DNA of 64,000 nucleotides. Origin: Caprella mutica. Its lineage: Eukaryota; Arthropoda; Malacostraca; Amphipoda; Caprellidae. The stretch is from NCBI GenBank assembly GCA_947561585.1, contig CANNZV010000265.1, positions 1-64,000 on the forward strand. The letters run 5' to 3'. Below, piece by piece: positions 24,098 through 34,427 of this stretch. How positions within the stretch are numbered: position 1 is the first letter of the stretch; every line of letters starts with the position of its first letter. The translations under genes were made by a program, and so were the position numbers. The notes under the pieces are model-generated. The model was not told where the DNA came from and did no database searches. It worked only from the letters and a program-made list of their open reading frames with translations.

Positions 24098-25278
24098 CTC
24101 TATAAATTATAGCTGCACTTCAGTTCACGTGTAACCACACTGAGATCAGAACAAGAAATGAGTATGTAACTAACTATTTCTGAAATCAAATCCAAATTTC
24201 ATAGTTGCCACATACCGCCACATACACCCAACCTGACCTTTTTTTAAATTATGCTATTGGCGTTCCAGCCCCGTCGACTACAAACTATTATAAATAACTC
24301 GATTCAAAAGGCTCCGATCGTTACGAAGGTATGCTAGAACGATTTAAAACGTCATAAGCACATAAGTCGAAACACTATTGCACATAGAAAATGCTCATAA
24401 TTTTTGCAGTTTGAAAAAAACCGTTTGTTTATTTTTTTTTCTCAATATTACGTGATCAATAGCACAGCACAAAATGCCTAACTTCGCCTCATAAGTTACA
24501 TTGACTGTACAAATTGCTTGATTAGTTCCGGGAACTTGTCAGGTACAAATAATGGAGAAGTTCGGGAGAAATTCTCATGTTAAGTCATGATATGCATTCT
24601 CAGTTAGTACATTTAAAAATCTTACGTTGCGATCTTTTTAATTCACAATAGCATACATTGAATGATAATGTATACTATAATATACAAAAACTAGAGGGTA
24701 TATTTTCTTCACATTCATTGGCATAGTATTGTAAGTTTGAAATGGAAGGAGTTTTAGGTAAAAATGAATAGTTAAACATCTAAAAACTGGTAATCATTAT
24801 TTTACCAGTTTCAGGATAATTAGGAATTTTCTAGTTAAAAAAGTAAGTTTGAACCTGGATTTTTAATCATATGCCTGTCTACCTATTTTCCCATTTTCTG
24901 TTACGTTTAAAAATATCTATATTATACTTGAGTGGCTTAAGGCATTGGAAGTTTCTAGTAAATTTATGTTTCTAAATTATTCGTTTTACTATAATAATTT
25001 AGCATCTCTTTGATACGGTATAAGGTATAATACTTTCTATATTTAATTATGTGTATTCAGCACATTCAATTAATTCCTTCCCTAACTATTAAATTATCAC
25101 TGATCGGCTATAGGTAGTGGAACATGCACACATTTTTTTAGAATCCCTCAGCAGGCAATGTGGTAAATGAGAATCTAAAAACTGTTAGTTTCAATGATTG
25201 ACTTTATTTCGAATGATAGATTCTCCTTTTTCTATTGGGGAACTCAAATTCAGCTAATTATCACGATCTATATGCTCA
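24098..25278. promoter_or_regulatory. Divergent intergenic region between integrase and Rep genes
   Basis: About 1.2 kb separates the two start codons and must hold both promoters if the gene models are right. Visible items: TATA-like TATAATTTATAG just upstream of the integrase ATG (minus strand), a CACGTG E-box near 24126, and a direct repeat GGTATAAGGTATAA at 25018-25031. I see no convincing stem-loop with a circovirus-type nonanucleotide. Function is inferred from position only. Confidence 0.4.
25018..25031. repeat. Tandem GGTATAA pair upstream of Rep
   Basis: Two perfect 7-bp direct repeats stand 248 bp before the Rep start. In CRESS-DNA replicons short direct repeats (iterons) near the origin are bound by Rep. 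No adjacent nonanucleotide stem-loop is seen, so this is only a candidate. Confidence 0.2.
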
Positions 25279-27110
25279 ATGGAATCAACTCAAGGAACTT
25301 TAGAGACGCATATAGGACCACTACAGAGGTCCAGATGGGTTTTCACCATAAATAATTACCGTGCCGACTTCAATATAAGAGGCCATTTGAGTAAGTCTGA
25401 ATTCAAGGTCAAACGAGCTGTCTGGGGTTTTGAAGTAGGTGAATGTGGTACTCACCATATCCAAGGTTATTTGGAGTTACTCAGATCGCATCGATTGAGC
25501 TTCGTGAAGAAAATTTTCACTGACGCCTACTGGAATGCAGCACGAATGGGTCCATTGGAGAATTTTGAATATTGCACGAAGGAAGGGAATTATGATTGCG
25601 TGGGGGACTTTTCAGATATATTTGATAAAAGACGGGGAAACAGACTAACACCTGCATCTGTACCTATGATTCTGTCTGGACTTATGGATAGGTTGAAAAA
25701 ACCTCAGATAATTGCATCCAAAACTTTTTCTGATCGTCATTTGTACTTTGAGAGAGCTGAACGTTATCTCTTAACACTTGAACGTACAATTAAAATGTTT
25801 GAGAAATGGAGCAAGTACAAAATCTACCCTTGGCAAAATTTAATTCTCAAAAAAGTGATGCAACAACCTTCCAGAGAAGTCTTGTGGGTATCGGATGTTT
25901 CAGGCAACGTTGGTAAGACGTTTTTAGCAAACGTCCTCAGCATACTGTATGGCTTCACACTTCTTAATGATAACATTTCTACTCATAACATCGGACCAAT
26001 GCTAAAAAACGTAAAAGGTTTTGCATTCGACATTCCAAGATCAAAGTTAGACAGTTTTGACTACGGTCTGGTTGAATGTGTCAAAAATGGTTACGTTGCT
26101 TCAGGAAAGTATAATGGTATTTTCAACAGGTAATTATTTTTCAAATTATTAGTTTTTATGAAATATTTATACTCTCTAAAGTAATTCAAAACTCTTTTTA
26201 GATTTGAACCAGTTCCAGTTGTTATATTTGCCAACAGTCTGCCTATCGTACGTGCACTTTCCCAAGATAGATGGAGGATAGTTGAACTGGGAACTGGTGA
26301 ATTCGAGGACATGACGCAAAATGTGAAACTAGATTACCCATCTGAGTTTGACATGTTTGAACCTCCTAAATTCCCCGACCTTAATGACAACTTTGATCTT
26401 CGAAGTTTCCTGCAATGTACGACTGCTGGCGTTACAATACAGCCAAATGAGGAAATATCTTGCACAAATGAAAACCTTCTGAATGGAGCCGTCTACAAAG
26501 CTGGTACATCAGCACCTGATGCACTTGATGGAGAAGTTTTCACTCAGACATCTATTATCTCAGAAGGTGAGTGCACTTTATTATTTATTATGAATACTGT
26601 ATATATATATATTCAATGATACAGTACATTCAACAACTCTATTTCTTTCCACAATCTAGTTCCACCTTTACCAATCTGCCCGCAAAATCCTCCTATTTGT
26701 AATAGGCATCCAGATCAAAGTAAGTTACATTCTATTAAAAGAACAATTTTATCTTGTTAAAATTTTAGCGTACTCTATTATTTCTTTCGTTTTTACAGGT
26801 GTGTTCAGGAAGGGATGCCCTTGCCTAACAAAGAGAGTACAAGATTTTGAAGATAATAATTCGGAGAATACAACTACCGATGGTAAGATTCAGCCTTGTT
26901 AAATTCCGTCTAAAATGCAATCAGGTATTTCTAATTATTCCAAAATGTACATAAAGATAATAACTACGTCTTTTTACAGTGCTACGAAGAAACAAGCGTC
27001 CTGTACTGGTTGGGAGAAGTAGCTCCTGTCCTCAGTATTCTTTGCATGGGCCACCCAACAAGAAGAACCGTGTTCCGAGCATTACAAGATTCCTGTCTTC
27101 TTTAGAATAA
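25279..27110 (+). CDS. Endogenous CRESS-type replication protein, 5 exons
   Basis: Rep-like protein of about 496 residues: rolling-circle HUH endonuclease plus SF3 helicase. Exons: 25279-26129, 26202-26566, 26660-26719, 26799-26882, 26980-27110. All introns (72-97 bp) have GT/AG ends and the frame remains open to TAA. Endonuclease motifs: FTINNY (22-27), HIQGY (His60, Gln62), YCTKEG (Tyr98, Lys101). Helicase: Walker A GNVGKT (Lys213), Walker B FDIPR (Asp251), motif C VVIFAN and SQDRW, both at the start of exon 2. No catalytic residue I look for is missing. Exons 3-5 add a tail unlike viral Reps as I know them: Cys/Pro-rich segments, an acidic stretch, and a basic C-terminus ending in ITRFLSS. 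Single-exon viral genes do not have such introns, so this is a host-adapted gene or a gene of a mobile element. The divergent neighbour is a tyrosine recombinase. Confidence 0.88.
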
Positions 27111-27111
27111 A
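27106..27111 (+). promoter_or_regulatory. AATAAA overlapping the Rep stop codon
   Basis: The TAA stop lies inside AATAAA. Further AATAAA copies at 27287-27292 and 27292-27297 are the more likely poly(A) signals because they leave a usual-length 3' UTR. Confidence 0.4.
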
Positions 27112-27466
27112 AAGTGTTTTCAATTTTACTTTATCATTATTCCTTGTTAAATTCGGACAATAGTTAGAGAAGTTCTACTTAAACCTTCTGATATTTTCCA
27201 TAACGGCACCAGCTTGTCATTACCTGATTAAATCTAGTATTAATTCCTGAAAGTTTCTATGGTTATAGCTTCTTTAGTCAAGTGGAAATAAAATAAACTA
27301 AGTGTGAAAAATGTGATAAATTATCAATATATATCTGGAGAACTTATCAGGATAAGACCGTAATAGTAAACTGTCAGGATCGACGCACGTAAACTGTCAC
27401 TCTATATCTACCTGACTTCAAACGGTTGAAGTTCTAGCCTGACATTTTTATATTGGAGAAGTTATT
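27112..27466. other. 3' flank of Rep with inverted TGACAGTTT motifs
   Basis: The sequence GTAAACTGTCAGG (27366-27378) and GTAAACTGTCAC (27388-27399) are reverse complements of TGACAGTTTAC-like words, mirroring TGACAGTTTC words at 19449-19545 beyond the other gene. GCCTGACA at 27437-27444 also occurs in direct orientation at 19448-19455. Confidence 0.35.
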
Positions 27467-27523
27467 GGTGGAATTTTCCCAGTGGATCTTTCCGCAGTGG
27501 AATTTTCCTCAGTGGAATCTTCC
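27467..27523. repeat. Solo block of the 15-bp CAGTGGAATTTTCC unit
   Basis: Four copies of GGAATTTTCCCAGTG-like units, in the same orientation as the block at 19270-19400 and opposite to 18075-18350. The two same-orientation blocks bracket the integrase/Rep pair. Confidence 0.8.
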
Positions 27524-27539
27524 ACGCACCCTTCGTTGG

Positions 27540-27605
27540 CCCCACCGTAACATTCTATTCCACCACCATAATCTTCTAATGCCCCACCATAATCTTCCCC
27601 AAGTT
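27540..27605. repeat. GCCCCACCATAATCTTCTA motif cluster
   Basis: Two or three imperfect copies of GCCCCACCATAATCTTCTA. The same motif recurs in both orientations at 60700-60780. Confidence 0.6.
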
Positions 27606-28071
27606 ATTGTCAAATGAAATTAAGGAATAGGAATTGAGCTCAATGGACGTTAGGTGATCCCTTTACATCGGAATAATATTCTGGGAATATGTGTGTAATT
27701 CCTAGTAAGCCAATTAGTCGGATTGACTCGGAATGGGTGAATAACCTATCGATATTATTGCTGCTGTTGCGTAACTAAACCTCTTAAAAGTAAATTATCC
27801 GATATTACAATATATCATATCGCTCATTAAATTCAGTAACGGCATATTTCAAAAATGTTCATTTTTACCTGCACGGGGTTTTATTCATTTCCATCCGTTT
27901 AAATTAATCATAACTTTATTCACTGGGTTTCATTATACTTTTCTTTTTTGTAAAAAAGTTAATAAACAATAACATAATGGTATATAGATTCATAACTTCT
28001 GAACAAGATATGGGGTGAATAATTCAAAACTCACATTTTTTAGTAATGATGTTATTGAAATGATAGAGTCA
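27606..28071. other. Non-coding stretch
   Basis: No gene or clear repeat seen. Confidence 0.5.
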
Positions 28072-28440
28072 ACATTGATGCAATATTGTAATAATATTGA
28101 TGCAATATTGTAATAAAATCGATGCAATGTTGTAATAAAATCGATGCAATGTTGTAATAATATTGATGCAATATTTTAATAAAATCGATGCAATATTGTA
28201 ATAAAATCGATGCAATGTTGTAATAATATTGATGCGATGTTGTAATAAAATCGATGCAATATTGTAATAAAATCGATGCAATATTGTAATAAAATCGATG
28301 CAATGTTGTAATAAAATCGATGCAATGTTGTAATAAAATCGATGCAATGTTGTAACAACATTGATGCAATGTTGTTACAACATTGCATCAATATTGTTAC
28401 AACATTGCATCAATGTTGTAACAACATTGATCCAATGTTG
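28072..28440. repeat. 22-bp array ending in palindromes
   Basis: From 28072 to about 28355 the unit is ATCGATGCAATGTTGTAATAAA (22 bp; last two bases AA). From about 28355 the spacer changes to AACAACATTG and the copies form palindromes such as CAATGTTGTAACAACATTG, plus a 31-bp inverted repeat made of TTGATGCAATGTTGT and its complement around one base. Confidence 0.9.
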
Positions 28441-29035
28441 CTCCAAGGAACATTGCTACCTCAGATAATATTCAACGCAACAAATATTATTCAAATAATA
28501 TTTATTATTGAAAACACATTTCTGTAAGAATTACAACAGGTATAACATGAAATGAATCATAACTCTGTTATAATTAAAATTTCTCAAATATTTATATCAG
28601 GCTTAAACATATTATCACTGCACTTTTCAATCTGAACCAAATTCACAAGAGATAAATTAAAACAAATATTCCTCTTCCGCGATTTCGAAATTAATGTATG
28701 AATACTATCAGATATGTAACCTACGTTCATCACTTTCTTAAATATATAATACAGGTTTTAGCTTCTCTTTCAGGTTATAATGCATTTCCTGTACATTCTT
28801 CGCCTCAATTATTATAATTACATGATATAAATGTTTGTAATATAGGTATGTGTTGGAAATCAGGATATGTGGGGTAACTATAACCAGGTTTTAGGGTAAA
28901 ATAATTAACAGGGTATCGCTGTTATTAATACTATATAGCAGATTACCTGTTGTTCAATCAGTGAGTGTTCAATTAATATAATCGGTTTAAGATTACATTC
29001 GAATGAATAAATACATATACATATACAATATACAG
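28441..29035. other. AT-rich non-coding stretch
   Basis: No gene or repeat seen. Confidence 0.45.
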
Positions 29036-29330
29036 GGTGACCCACAAAGAGGAGTACCAAACTTAGATTTAATATAAATGTCGTATTTAAATGTAGATAA
29101 AAATTGAGTTGGAGTGAATTTTCTAAATAGATTTTTTTCATGTTGTATCCATTCTACCACCGTCATTGCTTCGATTGGTGCATATTATCAAATTCTTTTT
29201 TATTGCTGAAAAAGAGTCTTTAGGTAGTGGGCTTTCATGTCTCAAATTTTTGTGAGGGTACGACCACTTGAACCACCCCCCAGGAGGGTCCAAGAGGGGG
29301 GGTCGAGTATTGGTCAAAATTCATGATTTT
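29036..29330. mobile_element. Possible transposon end, CAGGGTGACCCACAAA
   Basis: The terminus ACAGGGTGACCCACAAAGAG resembles the CAGGGTGTCCCA ends of mariner-type and MITE families, and a short GC-rich block (CCACCCCCCAGGAGGGTCC) follows. I cannot find a matching inverted end, so this is tentative. Confidence 0.3.
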
Positions 29331-30284
29331 TCAACTATTTTAATTTTGAACTGATCGTTCTGAAATCTCTACAGTATATGTCACTTTGCAAAAGAAACAC
29401 ATTTTATTCGTGTAACTTTTTCGATTTTGACTTTAGTTTTAAAAAAAAATGTAGTTTTTAAATTTAAAAAAAATCGATTAAATCTATAGAGGGGTTTTTC
29501 AAATTTATATATGATTTTTCTTTTAAAAATATTTTTTGATGACTAACTAAAATTTTCGAAAAAATCCACAATACTCGAAAAATGGCGTTACTCCAATAAA
29601 TAATTTCAATTTTTTTGTTCACGAAATTTCGAAATGGTTCAATTTTTTCGAAGAAAATCTATTCGTCCATGAATTATGATGACTACCATTATTCGAATAG
29701 TGAAAGGACACGGAAATTGAAAGATTCTATAATATACAATTAAAATATTCAAAAATTAACCCACAGAAAACAAGTTTTCAAACATTCGAGTCCCAGATTT
29801 TTCGTATTTTTTTATACTGAATAACTGTTTTATAATAATAAGTATTATCATTGAACAAATATACGATTGATTAGAAAATACTAATGTATAATATTCTTAA
29901 TACCTAACTTCATATTATAATTGAAAAAATTATAGTTACATTTATGATTTATTCAATTGCATGTTTTTATCTATTTAATATAAAATTAATGCGTTTAATT
30001 AATTTCGATAAAATTGATATCACATTTGTAAAAGAATTATCGTATCGATATTTATTTAATTCCACATAACAATATCCCTCTTCTTTGATTATATGTCGGA
30101 AACGTTTTAATTAAAAGTTAATTAACTTCAACAATACCCCAAGTAATGAGAAATGTAATTTATATAATATGTAAATATTGTGCTATCTATAAAATAGGTT
30201 GAACATCCACTGTAATTACTTTGATTGATGTTATCATTTATCAGAAGAATTATTACCTACCTACCCTGTAATCAAATCCATGTG
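29331..30284. other. AT-rich non-coding stretch
   Basis: No gene or clear repeat seen. Confidence 0.45.
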
Positions 30285-30775
30285 TATACCATGTGGCATT
30301 TACTCATTTAAAACATGTGTAATTTTGTTTACCATGTGGCACTTACTCATTAAAAACATGTGTAATTTTGTTTACCAAGGTGGCACTTACTCATTAAAAA
30401 CATGTGTAATTTTGTTTACCAAGGTGGCACTTACTCATTTAAAACATGTGTAATTTTGTTTACCAAATGGCACTTACTCATTTAAACCATGTGTAATTTT
30501 GTTTACCAAATGGCACTTACTCATTTAAACCATGTGTAATTTTGTTTACCAAATGGCACTTACTCATTTAAACCATGTGTAATTTTGTTTACCAAATGGC
30601 ACTTACTCATTTAAACCATGTGTAATTTTGTTTACCAAATGGCACTTACTCATTTAAACCATGTGTAATTTTGTTTACCAAATGGCACTTACTCATTTAA
30701 ACCATGTGTAATTTTGTTTACCAAGTGGCACTTACTCATTTAAACCATGTGTAATTTTGTTTACCAAGGTGGCCA
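30285..30775. repeat. 43-bp minisatellite, about 11 copies
   Basis: The unit contains GGCACTTACTCATTTAAACC and ATGTGTAATTTTGTTTACCA. Left copies have AAAACATG and GTGGC; middle copies are nearly identical, suggesting recent local expansion. Confidence 0.95.
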
Positions 30776-31034
30776 TTATTTATGTTATCTGACCCTACTA
30801 AAGTATTTCATTTGGGTAAAAAAAAACTTCCAAAATTTCACTGAAAAAAAATGTATATTTAGTGATGGCTCGATTGATCTATAGTTTTGATCAGATTATT
30901 GCGCATTTAAGGCTTCGTCACACATGTCAGAGATCCGTCCTGTAAGTCCCCAGATCCGTCTCCTCTCAGTGCTTCAATGTCAGTGAAAAAATATATCGTT
31001 ATTTTAATTTCAACGGACACGTTCAAACAGTTAT

Positions 31035-31345
31035 TTGGCCATGAATTACCCCACATCGGGTGTCGCTCATCATGTATTGGAGTGGATTTGTGGTACATCA
31101 TTTTATGCAGTCAATGGTTTGCTACATAATATGTTCTCTTTTTTCGTATGTTCATTCGAAACCATATGGAAACGAATACAAACGGCAAAATTTCAAGACT
31201 CATCAACCGATGAGTTCATTACCAACGTTACAATCGGATTCAAAGACCACTTGGTGGAAGACGTTAATGTCACTCTGCCCTGAGATGATTGCAGAGTCGC
31301 ATTCTTGAATGGTGGCTCAGTATGGAGGTCTGAGTGATTCATTGA
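31035..31345 (+). pseudogene. Tc1/mariner-like transposase fragment, decayed
   Basis: Plus-strand pieces in two frames are reminiscent of the middle and C-terminal part of Tc1-type transposases: SLIMYWSGF (like the family's VMVWGGI block), then AVNGLLHN, then an IWKRIQ ... LP region. The frames are shifted relative to one another and there is no DDE signature, so this is a weak call on a dead fragment. Confidence 0.3.
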
Positions 31346-31667
31346 ATCTTACCGTTCACATTCACAATAAACTCAGTTTTTTCATTTATAATAAATTACG
31401 AAACAACTTCACCTCATCATTTCCATTCGTCATAATTATCAAATCGTATATATAAAGGATCTTGGATCATTTTATCATCGATTGAAAACGCCGATCGAAA
31501 ATTAGAGATCGGCGATAATTTTCCTATTGGCAGTTTGATTTTTTTTCCCTTACATATTCTTTTCCAGTGATTAAGAAAAAAATTCTTATAAATCTAAAAA
31601 TAGGAACTATCTTTTCCATGTTACAAGTTTGAGATCCAGATAAGCTCACCACAATATATTTCTTGTA

Positions 31668-32020
31668 TATAGTATGTACCATAGTAAATAAATAGAGAAG
31701 TATGCTAAGTTTCAAATTCATTGATGGTGAACTTGATCCATTCTTCAGAAACGATGTAAAAAATGACGTCACACAGAGTACTGTCAAATATTATAAGTAT
31801 TATTAGTTGAATATTATAAGTGAATAGAGTGTAAAACGTGATAAAAACAATTTTATGTAGGTTAATTTCCATTTAAAAGCACATTTAACTGAATAATAGC
31901 ACAATTTTTATTTAAAAACAAATGGAAAATACTCTGTGCGACGTCACTCAGAATATTTTCAGATGTTCCAATACTGTACTTGGTATAGTTCTCTATTTAT
32001 TTACTATGGTATATACAGTT
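31668..32020. mobile_element. MITE-like element with long inverted repeats
   Basis: ACCATAGTAAATAAATAGAG (31678 on) is matched by its exact complement CTCTATTTATTTACTATGGT ending at 32010. Inside, TGACGTCACACAGAGTA is matched by TACTCTGTGCGACGTCA. No coding capacity. Confidence 0.75.
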
Positions 32021-32414
32021 TCCAGAAACTTAATGATGAATTACACTAGCAAACTTTAGTACAAATCTGTAGGACATTTCCGATTGAAAACTTTGGTGTA
32101 TGGATGTGCCAAAAGTTCCACATAAATTCGAAGCGAAATTCTAGAAAATATGTTACTGGTAATCTAGTGCACAAGTTTTTTAATAGACTTAGATAAACCT
32201 GTACAAACTTACAGAAAAAGAAGATACACAAGAAGTATTACTATAGTTTTTGTTTTTAATGGAAAGAAATTATATTTTTTTTTTAAAGTAAGGCAATTAT
32301 ATTACATGTTTACAAAAAGTTAACAATAGTTTGATTCATTTTTAAAAACAAGAAGCTGAATAAAAGTTAACCATATATTATAGATAAATAGAACATATAA
32401 TATTTAGATGTATA
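32021..32414. other. AT-rich spacer
   Basis: No gene or repeat seen. Confidence 0.4.
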
Positions 32415-33395
32415 GTGTTTTTTTGACTTTGAGCCTCCTCTAGGAATATTTGAAATGAGAATTTAGAAGAAACAAACATATTTTCTTGAAGATGAGGCTT
32501 GGTACTTACATTTCATGTAATACAAACTTATTTTAAATTCATTGAAAACACTTCTAAAGGCTATCTACAAAATGTGTTGAAAATGGTCGCCAGCATCCTG
32601 TAGTTGAAGTCTTGCGCGCTTCAAGACGCTCTTCGTCACCCTCTTAATTATTACTGCGTCATAATTTGCAGAGTTGAATTCATATGATAATGGTGAATGG
32701 AACTATAAAAATGACAAAAAAGTAATGATATTTGTTGCGATTGTGGACGGAAAATTTTATTGTCCAAACATTCATCGATGACGACGGCATTTGTGACTCT
32801 GTTAATGGTTCCTATAACATGGCTTTGCAGAAAGACAAAAGTGCGACAAACTTTTTTGAGCCACTGCAACATGACGCAGACTCTGGTGGATGCAAGAGGG
32901 TGCTCCATCTCATTGTATAAGAGTGGCTAAGCAGTTCTTGAAGAAAAATTTCAAATACGAGTTACCAGAAGAGACACTGAGATCTTCTGGCCAGCACTCT
33001 GAAAGAACTCAATCCTCTTTATTTCTATTTCTGGACTACAACACAAAATATTTTGTATTCTGAAAAACTTCAATCCATTCATGATATAATAGAATTTAGT
33101 GTGTGAAGCTGTTTGATGCAAATTATGACGCAGTAACAATTGAGAAGGTGACGAAGACTAGAAGAGCGTCTTGAAGCGCGCAAGACTTTGACTACAGGAT
33201 TCCAGCGGACATTCCCATCACCTTCTGTAGATAGCCTTTAGAAGTATTTTGAATGAGTTTCAAATAAGTTTTTATTACATAAAATGTAAGTACCAAGCCT
33301 TATCTTCAAAAAAATATATTTGTTTCATCTAAATTCTCATTTCAATTATTCCTAGTGGGGGCTCAAAGTCTTGCAAAAGAAAAAAACACACTTAC
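32415..33395 (+). mobile_element. Mariner-type transposon remnant with about 250-bp TIRs
   Basis: The left 250 bp (about 32415-32665) and right 280 bp (about 33115-33395) are imperfect inverted repeats: for example TCTTGCGCGCTTCAAGACGC at the left matches GCGTCTTGAAGCGCGCAAGA at the right, and TGACGCAGTAA matches TTACTGCGTCA. About 450 bp between them hold transposase debris. Long TIRs and internal deletion fit a degenerate mariner-type element. Confidence 0.75.
32880..33050 (+). pseudogene. Mariner-like transposase fragment
   Basis: The plus strand near 32887 encodes WWMQEGAPSH, matching the WxQQDGAxxH block of mariner-type transposases. It is followed by VAKQFLKKNFKYE (the family's FL..KF stretch) and, after a frameshift, a piece near 33010 like the SPDLNPLDFFLW block. 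Both upstream catalytic parts are missing. Confidence 0.6.
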
Positions 33396-33446
33396 ACACC
33401 GATAAAATTTTTTAATTGTTTAGGACGTAATTTATTCATGGATATA

Positions 33447-33911
33447 CAGTAGAATTCCTTTATAATGAAATCTTCAATAGTGAATGCAGTGTACTGAGAA
33501 AGTTAGTAGCCTCTATACTAATTTTTTTAGTTTTCTATGAATGGACATCACTTTTAGAAAACTGGTGGCCATTTTAGGCGGACTAAAAAATTTGTTCTCT
33601 ATAGAGGCTACTTCAAGGACTTTACACTGAAAAAAATACGAGTCAAATTGACTCAAAATTTGAGTTTTCAGTTTGTCCCAAAACCGACTCAAAACTGTGA
33701 GTCAATTTGACTCATCCTAATATTTTACACAAAACAAGAGTCATATTGACTCCTAATTCATGGTCAGATTGACTCAGGTAGAGTCAATCAAGAGAAATGA
33801 CTCCATATTGGAGTTTTGCCAGCCTTGACTCAAGCGATGAGTCAGGTTGACTCGCAATTTTTCCCAATGTACATTCACTATACAATATTGCATTATAGAG
33901 GAGTTCAACTG
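33447..33911. mobile_element. CAGTAGAA MITE (pogo/Tigger-type ends), copy 1, interrupted
   Basis: The left end CAGTAGAATTCCTTTATAAT follows a TA, and the right end is its approximate complement ending GAGTTCAACTG. The ends resemble pogo/Tigger termini. A second MITE (33625-33869) sits inside it. Uninterrupted relatives lie at 35163-35387 and 51599-51837. Confidence 0.8.
33625..33869 (+). mobile_element. GAGTCA-rich MITE, copy 1 (nested)
   Basis: 245 bp, flanked by TA (33623-33624 and 33870-33871). Inverted ends: CACTGAAAAAAATACGAGTC and the complement of GACTCGCAATTTTTCCCAATG. The sequence is packed with TGACTCA/TGAGTCA words (six). The empty site can be read in the related host MITE at 35163-35387, which confirms TA as target. 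Confidence 0.88.
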
Positions 33912-34154
33912 CATATATAATGAATATCATTAGTATTTTATCTTAAATAATATTGAATGTATTTTTATATTTACTATTTGAAAATTAATTATTCAGACCT
34001 CAACCATTTTCTTTTAATTTAACTATATAAAGGGCAGGTAAGGTGATGAATCTATCTAATAACCGTAAATAAAAAGGTTTAACTGGTAGATAGACCATTT
34101 ACCTGATATGACTAAAGAAACTACTCATAAATTAAGATAGTTCCTTTACCTTAT

Positions 34155-34380
34155 TTACCTCTCACAGGGTAACACACAACATATTTTGAAACAAAGCGCC
34201 TCATCTCCAAGAAAAACTCCTACTAATATTTACCCGGACTAAGAAAAGCAGCCTGGCTCGTTTCTTTTGTTAAAAATTAATTAGTTCTCATATATCTCTA
34301 TTCTTAGAGTGAAATGCAATGAATGTATGGAGAGAAAGAGTTTCTGGACGCATAACGTCTGTCTTTACCCTGTGAGAAAG
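34155..34380. repeat. Inverted repeat pair around about 190 bp
   Basis: ACCTCTCACAGGGTAAC near 34157 is inverted as TTACCCTGTGAGAAAGG near 34366. This is possibly a small MITE; no coding capacity. Confidence 0.4.
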
Positions 34381-34427
34381 GTGTGGTGGGCCCATAGAAG
34401 ATTCAATGGGATTGGTACTATAATTGA

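Noticed and set aside
24724..24732. TAGTATTGT as a CRESS origin nonanucleotide
   Set aside because: Differs at two of nine positions from TAGTATTAC and is not in a stem-loop.
25279..27110. Rep as contaminating free virus sequence
   Set aside because: Four spliceosomal introns and flanking host-type repeats in the same contig argue against it.
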